From Haliea sp. (GTDB taxonomy: Bacteria; Pseudomonadota; Gammaproteobacteria; Pseudomonadales; Halieaceae), in NCBI GenBank assembly GCA_016704305.1, contig JADJAL010000002.1, positions 1 to 64,000 of the forward strand: 64,000 nt of DNA, written 5' to 3'. Both the position numbers and the translations under genes were made by a program. The notes beneath the pieces were generated by a model that did not search any database, was not told the DNA's origin, and worked only from the letters and a program-made list of their open reading frames with translations. The stretch's first letter is position 1. The number at the start of each line of letters is the position of its first letter. Below are positions 43,397-51,962 of the stretch, in pieces.

Positions 43397-45679
43397 TTAG
43401 CTGTCCTGAAGTTCCGCCTCTTCTTCGCTTACCGTTACTTCCAGCCTGTTTTCCGCAGCGTTGACCCTGACCAGCGCTGTACCACCTGACTGCGATAACG
43501 CTCCAAACAGCACCAGTTCCGCCAACGGCTTTTTGATGTGCTCCTGGATCACCCTCTCCATGGGACGAGCTCCCATGTGGATATCGTAGCCCTTTTCCAC
43601 CAGCCACAGGCGAGCCTCGACATCGACGTCCAGCGTCACGCGCTTGTCATCGAGCTGGGCCTGCAATTCCGTGAGGAATTTATCGACCACGGTGAGGATG
43701 ACATCCTCGGCCAACGGTTGGAACTGCACGATGCTGTCCAGGCGATTGCGAAACTCCGGGGTGAACATCCGGTTGATCGCTTCCATGCCATCGGTACTGT
43801 GGTCCTGGCTCGTAAAGCCAATGGTGCGGCGACTGATGCTTTCCGCGCCGGCGTTCGTGGTCATCACCAGAATGACATGGCGAAAATCCGCCTTGCGTCC
43901 ATTGTTGTCGGTCAGCGTTCCGTGGTCCATCACCTGTAACAACAGGTTAAACACGTCCGGGTGCGCCTTCTCGATCTCGTCGAGCAATACTACCGCATGC
44001 GGGTGCTGCGTCACCGCATCCGTCAACAACCCGCCCTGATCAAAGCCGACATAGCCAGGCGGCGCGCCGATCAGGCGAGATACAGTGTGCCGTTCCATGT
44101 ACTCCGACATGTCGAAGCGAATGAGTTCCAGGCCCAGCAACCGCGCTAACTGGCGAGTCACTTCTGTTTTGCCCACGCCGGTAGGCCCTGCGAGCAAGAA
44201 TGAGCCAATGGGCTTTTCGCCCGCCCGCAGACCCGCGCGCGCCAGTTTGATGGATGTCGCCAGACTGGTGATGGCCTGGTCCTGGCCGAAAACGACCATC
44301 TGCAGATTTTTCTCCAGCTTCTGCAACGTTTCCTTATCGTTGCTGCTGACAGCTTTCGGCGGTATCCGGGCGATCTTCGCAATCACCGCCTCGATCTCAC
44401 TCACACCGATCACCTTCTTGCGCCGTGAGGCGGGCAGTAATTGCTGGAAGGCACCTGCCTCGTCGATCACATCGATCGCTTTATCGGGCAGGAAGCGGTC
44501 ATTAATGTAGCGACTGGCAAGGTCTGTCGCAACGCGCAGTGCCTTGTCGGTATAGCGCAGGCCATGGTGCTCCTCAAACCGGGATTTCAGGCCCTTCAGT
44601 ATTTTGTAGGCGTCGTCGGCACTGGGTTCCATCACATCAATTTTCTGGAAGCGGCGACTGAGGGCTTTATCCTTGTCAAAAATACCGCGGTATTCGTGGA
44701 AGGTGGTGGACCCGATGCAGCGCAGTTTCCCGGAGCTGAGCAGCGGCTTGAGCAGATTGCTGGCATCCATGACACCGCCAGATGCAGCGCCGGCACCGAT
44801 GATGGTATGGACTTCGTCGATAAACAGGATCGCCTTATCGCGTTTCTTCAGCTCTGCCAACATGCCTTTAAAGCGCTTTTCGAAATCACCGCGGTATTTG
44901 GTTCCGGCCAGTAGTGAACCCAAATCCAGTGAGTACACCACGCTATCCTTGAGGATATCGGGCACGTCGCCATCGACAATCTTCTTCGCCAACCCTTCCA
45001 CAATGGCGGTTTTACCCACGCCTGACTCCCCGACCAGCAGAGGATTATTCTTGCGCCTGCGCGCCAGTATCTGCGTGACGCGTTCCACTTCATCGAGACG
45101 ACCTATCAGTGGATCAATACGCCCTGCAGCTGCCTCGGCGTTCAGGTTGGTGGTGAAATTATCCAGGGGATTGGACTCGCCCTCCTCACCGCGGTTTTCA
45201 TCACCGCCGGTGTGGCCGGATTCGGGCGATTCACCGTCATTGGACACTTTGGAGATGCCGTGGGTCATGTAGTTGACGACATCCAGGCGCGCCACGCTCT
45301 GCGTTTTCAGGAAAAAGACAGCCTGGCTTTCCTGTTCACTGAAAATGGCTACCAGAACATTGGCGCCGGTCACCTCGCTTTTGCCTGACGACTGCACATG
45401 AAAAACCGCGCGCTGCAACACGCGTTGGAATCCCAACGTCGGTTGTGTGTCGCGCTGCTCTTCTTCTTCAGGGATCAGCGGCGTTGTGGCGTCCACAAAC
45501 TCCACCAGGTCGCCGCGCATGCTGCCGATATCGGCACCGCAGGCTTTCAGCACGCGGATGGCGTCGTTGTTATCCAGCAGTGCCAGCAACAGATGCTCGA
45601 CCGTCATGAACTCGTGACGTTTCGCCCTGGCGCCTCGGAAGGCGTCATTCAGCGTGTGTTCCAGATCCTTACTCAGCAT
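43397..45679 (-). CDS. clpA: ATP-dependent Clp protease ATP-binding subunit ClpA
   Basis: A 760-residue AAA+ unfoldase that feeds ClpP. N-domain repeats (MLSKDLEHTLNDAFRGARAK, EFMTVEHLLLALLDN) bind ClpS. D1 has LVGESGVGKTAIVEGLAKKI and AILFIDEVHTIIGAG; D2 has FLLAGPTGVGKTEVTRQLAR, VVLLDEIEKAHPDVFNLLLQ and NAGAESISRRTIGF. The ClpP-binding loop (IGL/IGF) lies near IGF. An acidic linker (about 145-165) and a short acidic C-tail (VSEEEAELQDS) are present. clpS is encoded 17 bases upstream on the same strand, so clpS-clpA form an operon. Confidence 0.97.
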   Translation of the reverse strand: MLSKDLEHTLNDAFRGARAKRHEFMTVEHLLLALLDNNDAIRVLKACGADIGSMRGDLVEFVDATTPLIPEEEEQRDTQPTLGFQRVLQRAVFHVQSSGKSEVTGANVLVAIFSEQESQAVFFLKTQSVARLDVVNYMTHGISKVSNDGESPESGHTGGDENRGEEGESNPLDNFTTNLNAEAAAGRIDPLIGRLDEVERVTQILARRRKNNPLLVGESGVGKTAIVEGLAKKIVDGDVPDILKDSVVYSLDLGSLLAGTKYRGDFEKRFKGMLAELKKRDKAILFIDEVHTIIGAGAASGGVMDASNLLKPLLSSGKLRCIGSTTFHEYRGIFDKDKALSRRFQKIDVMEPSADDAYKILKGLKSRFEEHHGLRYTDKALRVATDLASRYINDRFLPDKAIDVIDEAGAFQQLLPASRRKKVIGVSEIEAVIAKIARIPPKAVSSNDKETLQKLEKNLQMVVFGQDQAITSLATSIKLARAGLRAGEKPIGSFLLAGPTGVGKTEVTRQLARLLGLELIRFDMSEYMERHTVSRLIGAPPGYVGFDQGGLLTDAVTQHPHAVVLLDEIEKAHPDVFNLLLQVMDHGTLTDNNGRKADFRHVILVMTTNAGAESISRRTIGFTSQDHSTDGMEAINRMFTPEFRNRLDSIVQFQPLAEDVILTVVDKFLTELQAQLDDKRVTLDVDVEARLWLVEKGYDIHMGARPMERVIQEHIKKPLAELVLFGALSQSGGTALVRVNAAENRLEVTVSEEEAELQDS

Positions 45680-45696
45680 AATGACGCTCCGGGGAT

Positions 45697-46026
45697 CTAC
45701 CCCTCCACAGCTTCGATTTCACATAACAGGGGATGTTCATTTTCCCGGGCATACTGGTTTACCTGGGCGGCCTTCGTTTCAGCAATATCCTGCGTATAAA
45801 TGCCGCATACACCTTTGCCCTGTGTGTGCACGGTCAGCATAACATGGGTCGCCTGCTCCCGGTTCATACGGAAAAAGATTTCCAGCACTTCAACCACGAA
45901 CTCCATCGGTGTGTAGTCGTCATTGATCAACACGACCTTGAACAGCGACGGGCGCTTGAGTTGCGGCTTGGATTCTTCCAGCGCAAGTCCGCTCGAAGAA
46001 TTTTCCTTCTCCTTGCTCATACGCAC
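45697..46026 (-). CDS. clpS: ATP-dependent Clp protease adaptor ClpS
   Basis: A 109-residue adaptor that recognises N-degrons (Leu, Phe, Trp, Tyr) and delivers them to ClpA. A flexible N-terminus (SKEKENSSSGLALEESKPQL) precedes the folded domain: FKVVLINDDYTPMEFVVEVL, the MNREQATHVMLTVHTQGKGV substrate pocket, and CGIYTQDIAETKAAQVNQYA. Length is normal. It is the promoter-proximal gene of clpS-clpA. A cold-shock gene (cspD), which lies upstream of clpS in Pseudomonas, is not found here. Confidence 0.97.
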   Translation of the reverse strand: MRMSKEKENSSSGLALEESKPQLKRPSLFKVVLINDDYTPMEFVVEVLEIFFRMNREQATHVMLTVHTQGKGVCGIYTQDIAETKAAQVNQYARENEHPLLCEIEAVEG

Positions 46027-46230
46027 TGACCCATAAGATGGATGACCTTCACAGACACGCTCGTGATAACAATGTTGAAACCAAAGACCTGTATGGATGC
46101 CATTATACGATTTTTCAAGGGTTGGGAAACACAGAACAACGCAACCTCTGTTATCGGGTGCGCAATTTCAGGCAGATTGCCGGTGTCGGTGTCCGCGTGC
46201 AATGCGGCGGGTCGGATGTCGAGAGTAAAA

Positions 46231-46254
46231 AAGGCCCGTATTACTACGAGCCTT
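46231..46254. terminator. Bidirectional intrinsic terminator
   Basis: AAGGC-C-CGT (46231-46239) pairs with ACG-A-GCCTT (46246-46254), one mismatch, loop of six. It is preceded by AAAA and followed by ATTTTA, so it could act on either strand. It lies in the 300-base gap (46027-46326) between the clpS start and icd end and probably ends icd transcription. Nothing else coding was seen in that gap. Confidence 0.6.
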
Positions 46255-46326
46255 ATTTTACCGCGCTATCCGTTCCAACTACATGAGCTGCGATTTGAGC
46301 AACTCCATAACTGACTGAATGACTGA

Positions 46327-47580
46327 CTACATGGACGCTACGATTGCTTCACCAAACTGCGAACAGCTAAGGAGTGTTGCCCCGTCCATCAGTCGCTCAA
46401 AGTCATAGGTCACTGTACCGTTCTGGATCGCGCCATTCATACCGTTGATGATCAGGTCGGCCGCCTCATTCCACCCCATGTGCCGCAGCATCATTTCCGC
46501 AGACAGGATGAGCGAACCGGGATTTACCTTGTCCTGTCCGGCGTATTTGGGCGCGGTGCCGTGCGTAGCCTCGAACAGCGCAATGGTATCGGACAGGTTG
46601 GCTCCGGGTGCAATACCGATCCCGCCGACCTGGGCGGCCAGCGCATCTGACAGGTAATCGCCGTTCAGGTTCAGCGTGGCCACCACGCTGTAATCCTTGG
46701 GCCGGGTCAGTATCTGCTGCAGCATGGCGTCAGCAATCACATCCTTGATGACGATTTCCTTGCCATTGTGAGGATTGGTGATGGAAACCCAGGGACCGCC
46801 GTCGATCAGTTTCCCGCCGAACTCCTGTTGTGCAAGCTCATAGCCCCAGTCGCGAAACGCGCCTTCAGTGAACTTCATGATATTGCCCTTGTGCACCAGC
46901 GTCACCGAAGGCAGATCCTGGTCTATGGTGTACTGGATCGCCTTGCGCACGAGTCTTTTGGTGCCCTCCTCTGATACCGGCTTGATGCCAATACCCACAT
47001 TGTGCGGGAAGCGGATTTTGGTGGCGCCCATCTCATTGATCAGAAAATCGACAATCTTCTGCGCCTCGGGCGTGCCCGGCTGGTATTCGATACCGGCGTA
47101 GATATCCTCGGAGTTCTCGCGGAAGATGACCATATTGCAATCACCGGGATTCTTCACAGGCGACGGCACACCTTCGAACCAGCGCACCGGGCGCAGGCAG
47201 GTGTACAAGTCCAGTTCCTGGCGCAGTGCGACGTTCAACGAGCGAAAGCCACCACCCACGGGTGTGGTCAACGGGCCCTTGATGCCAACAAGGTATTCCT
47301 TGATCGCCTCGAGCGTTTCCTCGGGAAACCAGTCACCGTCGTAAAGCTCTGCGGCTTTTTCACCGGTGTAAATCTCCATCCAGGAAATTTTCTTTTTGCC
47401 GCCATACGCTTTCTCGACTGCGGCATCAACCACAGCGATCATGACTGGCGTGATATCGATACCGATACCGTCTCCCTCGATATAGGGAATGATAGGATTG
47501 TTTGGGACGTTCAGGCTGAAATCTTCATTGACGGTGATTTTGTCACCTTTTGAAGGAACCTGAATATGCTTGTAGCCCAT
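46327..47580 (-). CDS. icd: NADP-dependent isocitrate dehydrogenase
   Basis: A 417-residue TCA-cycle enzyme converting isocitrate to 2-oxoglutarate and CO2, similar in length to E. coli Icd (416). ATG 47580 gives GYKHIQVPSKGDKITVNEDF, then NNPIIPYIEGDGIGIDITPV. The substrate segment GGGFRSLNVALRQELDLYTC contains the Ser regulated by AceK in enterics and the RSLNVALRQ arginines. NMVIFRENSEDIYAGIEY and the NADP loop FEATHGTAPKYAGQDKVNPG follow. Upstream in-frame sequence to 47691 is not conserved. Balance between Icd and the ethylmalonyl-CoA genes of this window sets acetyl-CoA fate. Confidence 0.97.
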   Translation of the reverse strand: MGYKHIQVPSKGDKITVNEDFSLNVPNNPIIPYIEGDGIGIDITPVMIAVVDAAVEKAYGGKKKISWMEIYTGEKAAELYDGDWFPEETLEAIKEYLVGIKGPLTTPVGGGFRSLNVALRQELDLYTCLRPVRWFEGVPSPVKNPGDCNMVIFRENSEDIYAGIEYQPGTPEAQKIVDFLINEMGATKIRFPHNVGIGIKPVSEEGTKRLVRKAIQYTIDQDLPSVTLVHKGNIMKFTEGAFRDWGYELAQQEFGGKLIDGGPWVSITNPHNGKEIVIKDVIADAMLQQILTRPKDYSVVATLNLNGDYLSDALAAQVGGIGIAPGANLSDTIALFEATHGTAPKYAGQDKVNPGSLILSAEMMLRHMGWNEAADLIINGMNGAIQNGTVTYDFERLMDGATLLSCSQFGEAIVASM

Positions 47581-47724
47581 AATATGCTCCGTTGCTGCGG
47601 GGTTCTTGGAAATCAGGAGGTGTGAGTGCCGCGCCTCCTGAGAAAACGGCGGAAAGTGTAACACGGTTGCGCGCCCTCGCTCGCGCGCCACCCCTTATTA
47701 TTTTATACCGGTGACGAGTTTCCA

Positions 47725-48369
47725 ATGCCAAAGCTGATCGTGTTTAACAAGCCCTTCAATGTGCTCAGCCAGTTTACTGACGACCGCGGCCGACCCACGC
47801 TCGCTGATTACCTGAGTGCTCCCGGCTGCCGCGTTGCAGGGCGGCTCGATTTTGATTCTGAGGGATTATTGTTGCTAACGGATGACGGGCGACTGCAGCA
47901 GCAGATTGCCAATCCCCAGAACAAGTTATGGAAGACCTATCTCGTGCAGGTTGAAGGCACGCTTGATGACGCCGCGATTGCGCGCTTGACTCAGGGTGTC
48001 ACGCTGAATGATGGCCCGACATTGCCCGCCAATGCCCGGCGCGCCCACCCACCGAGCCTGTGGCAACGAGACCCGCCGGTGCGCGTGCGCAAGACCGTAC
48101 CCGACAGTTGGCTGGAGCTATCCATTCGTGAAGGGCGCAATCGCCAGGTCCGGCGCATGACGGCCGCAGTGGGCTTCCCCACGCTGCGACTGGTGCGCAC
48201 GACTATCGGGGAGTGGTCGCTTGAAGATCTACTGCCGGGACAGTACCGTGAACTCAGCGTAGAGGCACCCGCGATGTCCGCGAAAAAGAAAGCGCCGGGG
48301 ACGCATAGTTCTTCGGCGAAACGTGCATCGTCTAAATCACCAGGCTCGCCCGGAAGGAGGCGTAAATGA
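47725..48369 (+). CDS. rluE: 23S rRNA pseudouridine synthase RluE
   Basis: A 214-residue RsuA/RluB-type pseudouridine synthase modifying 23S rRNA position 2457 (E. coli numbering). KLIVFNKPFNVLSQFTDDRG opens the catalytic domain. The catalytic Asp is in GRLDFDSEGLLLLTDDGRLQ. KTYLVQVEGTLDDAAIARL and IREGRNRQVRRMTAAVGFPT follow. There is no S4 domain, as in RluE. The basic Ser/Lys/Gly-rich tail (KKKAPGTHSSSAKRASSKSP) is longer than usual and may bind RNA. The stop overlaps the nudJ start by four bases, and the group rluE-nudJ-mnmA-hflD is tightly packed. Confidence 0.93.
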   Translation: MPKLIVFNKPFNVLSQFTDDRGRPTLADYLSAPGCRVAGRLDFDSEGLLLLTDDGRLQQQIANPQNKLWKTYLVQVEGTLDDAAIARLTQGVTLNDGPTLPANARRAHPPSLWQRDPPVRVRKTVPDSWLELSIREGRNRQVRRMTAAVGFPTLRLVRTTIGEWSLEDLLPGQYRELSVEAPAMSAKKKAPGTHSSSAKRASSKSPGSPGRRRK

Positions 48370-48818
48370 ATGCATGGGTTCCGCATATCACTGTCGCGTG
48401 TGTCATCCACAGGGATGGCAAATACCTGATGGTTGAGGAGCGCGACAAATTCAGCGGTGAACTGGTGTTCAATCAACCTGCCGGGCACCTTGACGACGGT
48501 GAGTCCATCAGCGATGCCGCCGTGCGTGAGACACTGGAGGAGACCGGCTGGCGGGTGGAACTGACTGGTGTGCTGTGCATGGCGTTGTACCGGGCTCCCA
48601 CCAATAGCATCACATACTACCGCACCACGTTTCTGGCCACGCCACTGGAGCGCGTCGAGAACGCGGTCATTGATGCGGATATCCACGCCGTGCACTGGCT
48701 GGATTACGAGGAAATCCTCGCCCGATCTGCTAGAATGCGCAGCCCCGTGGCCCTGGCTGTTATCGAACGACATCGCCAGGGTGTTTGTTACCCGCTGGAC
48801 CTGATACTCAATACATGA
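48366..48818 (+). CDS. nudJ: Phosphatase NudJ (Nudix hydrolase)
   Basis: A 150-residue Nudix enzyme, a thiamin-pyrophosphate and nucleoside-triphosphate phosphatase in E. coli. The Nudix box is GHLDDGESISDAAVRETLEE then TGWRVE, fitting G-x5-E-x7-REUxEExGU with expected variation. HITVACVIHRDGKYLMVEER precedes it, and VHWLDYEEILA is the usual C-terminal segment. It overlaps rluE upstream and mnmA downstream (ATGA), so all are translationally coupled. Confidence 0.93.
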   Translation: MNAWVPHITVACVIHRDGKYLMVEERDKFSGELVFNQPAGHLDDGESISDAAVRETLEETGWRVELTGVLCMALYRAPTNSITYYRTTFLATPLERVENAVIDADIHAVHWLDYEEILARSARMRSPVALAVIERHRQGVCYPLDLILNT

Positions 48819-49912
48819 ACCCCCACTCCACCACTAAAGTCATCGTCGGCATGTCCGGCGGCGTTGACTCCTCGGTTGCCGCACTGCTGCTAAAACAGCA
48901 GGGTTACCGTGTGGAAGGGCTTTTTATGAAAAACTGGGACGAGGACGACGGCACCGAATACTGCACCGCCAAAGCGGATTTCGCCGACGCCCAGACAGTG
49001 GCGGACAAGCTGGACATTCCCTTGCACGGCGCGAATTTTGCTGCCGAATACTGGGACAACGTGTTCGAACATTTCCTGGCGGAGTACCAGGCCGGACGCA
49101 CGCCCAACCCGGATATCCTGTGCAACCGCGAAATCAAATTCAAGGCCTTTCTGGACTACGCCCTCGTGTTGGGCGCTGACTTGATCGCGACAGGCCATTA
49201 CGCCCGACGCGGCCTGGCGCAGGGCAAAGCCGCGCTGCTGAAAGGCCTGGATCCGAACAAGGACCAGAGCTACTTTCTGCACGCCGTGGGGCATGCCGAA
49301 CTGGAAAAGTCGCTGTTTCCGGTCGGAGAAATCGAAAAGCCCGCCGTGCGGCAACTGGCGTTGGAGGCGGGACTCGCCACGGCGAGGAAAAAGGATTCCA
49401 CCGGCATCTGCTTTATCGGCGAGCGCCGCTTCAAGGATTTTTTGCAACAGTACCTCCCGGCACAACCTGGCGAGATTCGCAGTCTCGATGGCGAAGTGCT
49501 GGGTACCCACCAGGGCCTGATGTACCACACGATTGGCCAGCGCCAGGGACTGGGCATCGGCGGACTCGCCCGCCATGCTGAAGCTGCGTGGTACGTGGTA
49601 GACAAGGACATTCGAAACAATGTGCTGCTGGTTGCCCAGGGCAATGAACATCCCGCGCTGTTCAAATCGCAGCTTTACGTGCGCGAGATTTTCTGGGTGT
49701 GTGGCGTCGCGCCAGAACTGCCTCTGCGCTGCATGGCCAAGGTGCGCTATCGCCAGCAAGACCAGGCCTGTACTCTCCACCCTCCTTCAGAGCTCGGCTG
49801 CCGTGTGGATTTCGACACACCGCAGCGTGCTATAACGCCAGGACAATCGGTGGTTTTTTACCAGCAGGATCTCTGCCTCGGCGGCGGTGTCATTGAGCAA
49901 ACAGGACCGTAA
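48815..49912 (+). CDS. mnmA: tRNA-specific 2-thiouridylase MnmA
   Basis: A 365-residue PP-loop enzyme that thiolates U34 of tRNA-Glu, -Gln and -Lys with sulfur relayed by TusE. The ATP motif is KVIVGMSGGVDSSVAALLLK. The first catalytic Cys lies in NPDILCNREIKFKAFLDYAL, the second in KDSTGICFIGERRFKDFLQQ. DQSYFLHAVGHAELEKSLFP and TIGQRQGLGIGGLARHAEAA are further signatures. ATG 48815 overlaps the nudJ stop; the in-frame upstream start at 48785 is not conserved. hflD follows without a gap. Confidence 0.97.
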   Translation: MNPHSTTKVIVGMSGGVDSSVAALLLKQQGYRVEGLFMKNWDEDDGTEYCTAKADFADAQTVADKLDIPLHGANFAAEYWDNVFEHFLAEYQAGRTPNPDILCNREIKFKAFLDYALVLGADLIATGHYARRGLAQGKAALLKGLDPNKDQSYFLHAVGHAELEKSLFPVGEIEKPAVRQLALEAGLATARKKDSTGICFIGERRFKDFLQQYLPAQPGEIRSLDGEVLGTHQGLMYHTIGQRQGLGIGGLARHAEAAWYVVDKDIRNNVLLVAQGNEHPALFKSQLYVREIFWVCGVAPELPLRCMAKVRYRQQDQACTLHPPSELGCRVDFDTPQRAITPGQSVVFYQQDLCLGGGVIEQTGP

Positions 49913-50554
49913 ATGAGCACGAACACACTGACAAATCTGGAGCAACAGGCCGTTGCGCTGGCAGGTATTGCCCAGGCCGCCCGCCTGGTGGACCAGATAT
50001 CGAAAACCGGCAGCTACCCGATGGAATTCCTGACACCGTCCATCAACAGTGTCTTTGTGTTCAGCCCGGAGAGCGCGGAGGATCTATTCGGTGGCATCGG
50101 CGGCGTGAAACTCGGGCTGCATAATCTCAGCAACCTGCTGGCCGACAAAAACGCACGCGAAAACCAGGACCTGGTGCGCTATGTATTCAGCCTGATTTAC
50201 CTGGAGCGCAAGTTTGTCGCCAATCCCGACATGGTTGCGATCGTACGCTCACGGCTGGAACACACCAGTTTTCGCGCCGAGCATTTCTCCAACAATGTCA
50301 ACGAGCTCTGCCACAGCCTGTCCGGGATTTACCAGGACACGCTGAGCCATGAGAAGTTTCGCATCAAGGTCACAGGCAGTGCGCAACACCTGCAGAATAC
50401 CAAGAACGCCGATATCATCCGCGCATTGCTGCTCGCGGGCATTCGCGCCGCCTTTTGTGGCGTCAACTCGGGGACGTCGTTGGCGCTTGCTGCTGCAGCG
50501 CAAAAGCTGTTGCACGCCTCGCAGAATCTGTCACGCAGTCTGGGCGTGGTGTAA
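49913..50554 (+). CDS. hflD: High frequency lysogenization protein HflD
   Basis: A 213-residue mostly helical peripheral membrane protein; in E. coli it binds phage lambda CII and affects lysogeny. NLEQQAVALAGIAQAARLVD, VKLGLHNLSNLLADKNAREN, RYVFSLIYLERKFVANPDMV, and ALLLAGIRAAFCGVNSGTSL match the family. It lies between mnmA and purB, the conserved gammaproteobacterial order. The molecular role outside phage infection is unknown. Confidence 0.95.
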   Translation: MSTNTLTNLEQQAVALAGIAQAARLVDQISKTGSYPMEFLTPSINSVFVFSPESAEDLFGGIGGVKLGLHNLSNLLADKNARENQDLVRYVFSLIYLERKFVANPDMVAIVRSRLEHTSFRAEHFSNNVNELCHSLSGIYQDTLSHEKFRIKVTGSAQHLQNTKNADIIRALLLAGIRAAFCGVNSGTSLALAAAAQKLLHASQNLSRSLGVV

Positions 50555-50585
50555 ACTCGCGCATTACAATAAAACGGAGCACCTC

Positions 50586-51954
50586 ATGGATCTGTCGCCA
50601 CTCACCGCAGTCTCACCCATCGACGGGCGCTATGGCAGCAAAACAGCCGCGCTGCGAGATTTTCAGTGAGTACGGACTGATCAAGCGCCGCGTGCTGGTG
50701 GAAGTGCGCTGGTTGCAGTGCCTGGCAGCGCACGAAGGCATTGTCGAAGTGCCGGCATTCTCCGCTGCGGCAAATCGGCAGCTCGAAGCCATTGTCGACA
50801 ACTTCCGCGAGGAGGATGCCGCGCGTATCAAGGCCATCGAGAACACGACCAACCACGATGTCAAGGCGGTCGAGTATTTCATCAAGGAGCGGTTCGCAGG
50901 AAATTCTGAGCTGGAGGCCATCGCCGAATTTGTGCACTTCGCCTGCACCTCGGAGGATATCAACAACCTGTCGCACGCGTTGATGCTGCGCGATGGCGTG
51001 CACACAGTGATGTTGCCGTGCATGCAGGATATCGCAGCCGCCCTGGCCACTCTGGCGCACAGCTGCGCGGCCACGCCCATGCTCTCTCGTACGCACGGCC
51101 AGACCGCGAGTCCGACCACGATGGGCAAGGAACTGGCAAACGTGGTCGCCCGCCTGCGGCGACAGCTCACGCAACTCGAACAAGTGCCATACCTCGGCAA
51201 GATCAACGGCGCAGTGGGCAATTACAACGCCCACCTGAGTGCCTACCCGCAGGTGGACTGGCAGGCCAACGCCGAGCAGTTTGTTACAGGACTGGGCCTT
51301 GGCTGGAATGCCTACACCACCCAGATAGAACCGCACGACTACATGGCGGAACTGTTCGATAGCATCGCGCGTTTCAACACCATCCTGATCGATTTCAATC
51401 GCGATATCTGGGGCTATATTTCGCTGGGCTACTTCAAGCAACTCACGGTTGCCGGCGAAGTGGGATCGTCAACGATGCCGCACAAGGTCAACCCCATCGA
51501 TTTTGAAAATGCCGAGGGCAACCTCGGCCTGGCCAATGCGGTGCTGGGGCACCTGGCTGCAAAATTGCCGATCAGCCGCTGGCAGCGCGACCTCACCGAC
51601 AGCACCGTGCTGCGCAATATGGGCGTGGGATTTGGTTACAGCCTGATTGCCTATCAGTCCAGCCTCAAGGGCATCGGCAAACTGCAACTTAACGAACAGC
51701 GCCTGGCCGAGGATCTGAATGACGCCTGGGAAGTGCTGGCGGAACCGATACAAACCGTGATGCGCCGCTACGGCATCGAACAACCCTATGAAAAACTCAA
51801 GGCGCTGACCCGTGGGCAGGACATGAGCCGTGAGGTGATCCAGGCGTTCGTCGCCACGCTGGACCTGCCGCAACAGGCGCGCGACGAGCTGCTGGCGCTG
51901 ACGCCGGCGAGTTATATCGGGAATGCTGTCGAACAGGCCAGGGCGATCAAGTAG
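50586..51954 (+). pseudogene. purB: Adenylosuccinate lyase, frameshifted near the N-terminus
   Basis: Purine enzyme acting twice (SAICAR to AICAR, adenylosuccinate to AMP). ATG 50586 reads DLSPLTAVSPIDGRYGSKTA then ALRDFQ and stops at TGA. The family's IFSEYGLIKRRVLVEVRWL continues in another phase and runs uninterrupted to TAG 51954 with TTNHDVKAVEYFIKERF, FVHFACTSEDINNLSHALML, and the signature GSSTMPHKVNPIDFENAEGN. Two bases (for example AT before TTTTC) appear lost, or one T gained, at about 50659-50664. Since PurB is normally required for growth without purines, a sequence error is more likely than true loss. Confidence 0.93.
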
Positions 51955-51962
51955 GCGCTGTC

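Noticed and set aside
46042..46314. A 90-codon plus-strand frame in the clpS-icd gap, as a candidate cspD
   Set aside because: The translation has no cold-shock motifs (no KWFN or GFGFI) and lies over the clpS promoter region and terminator.
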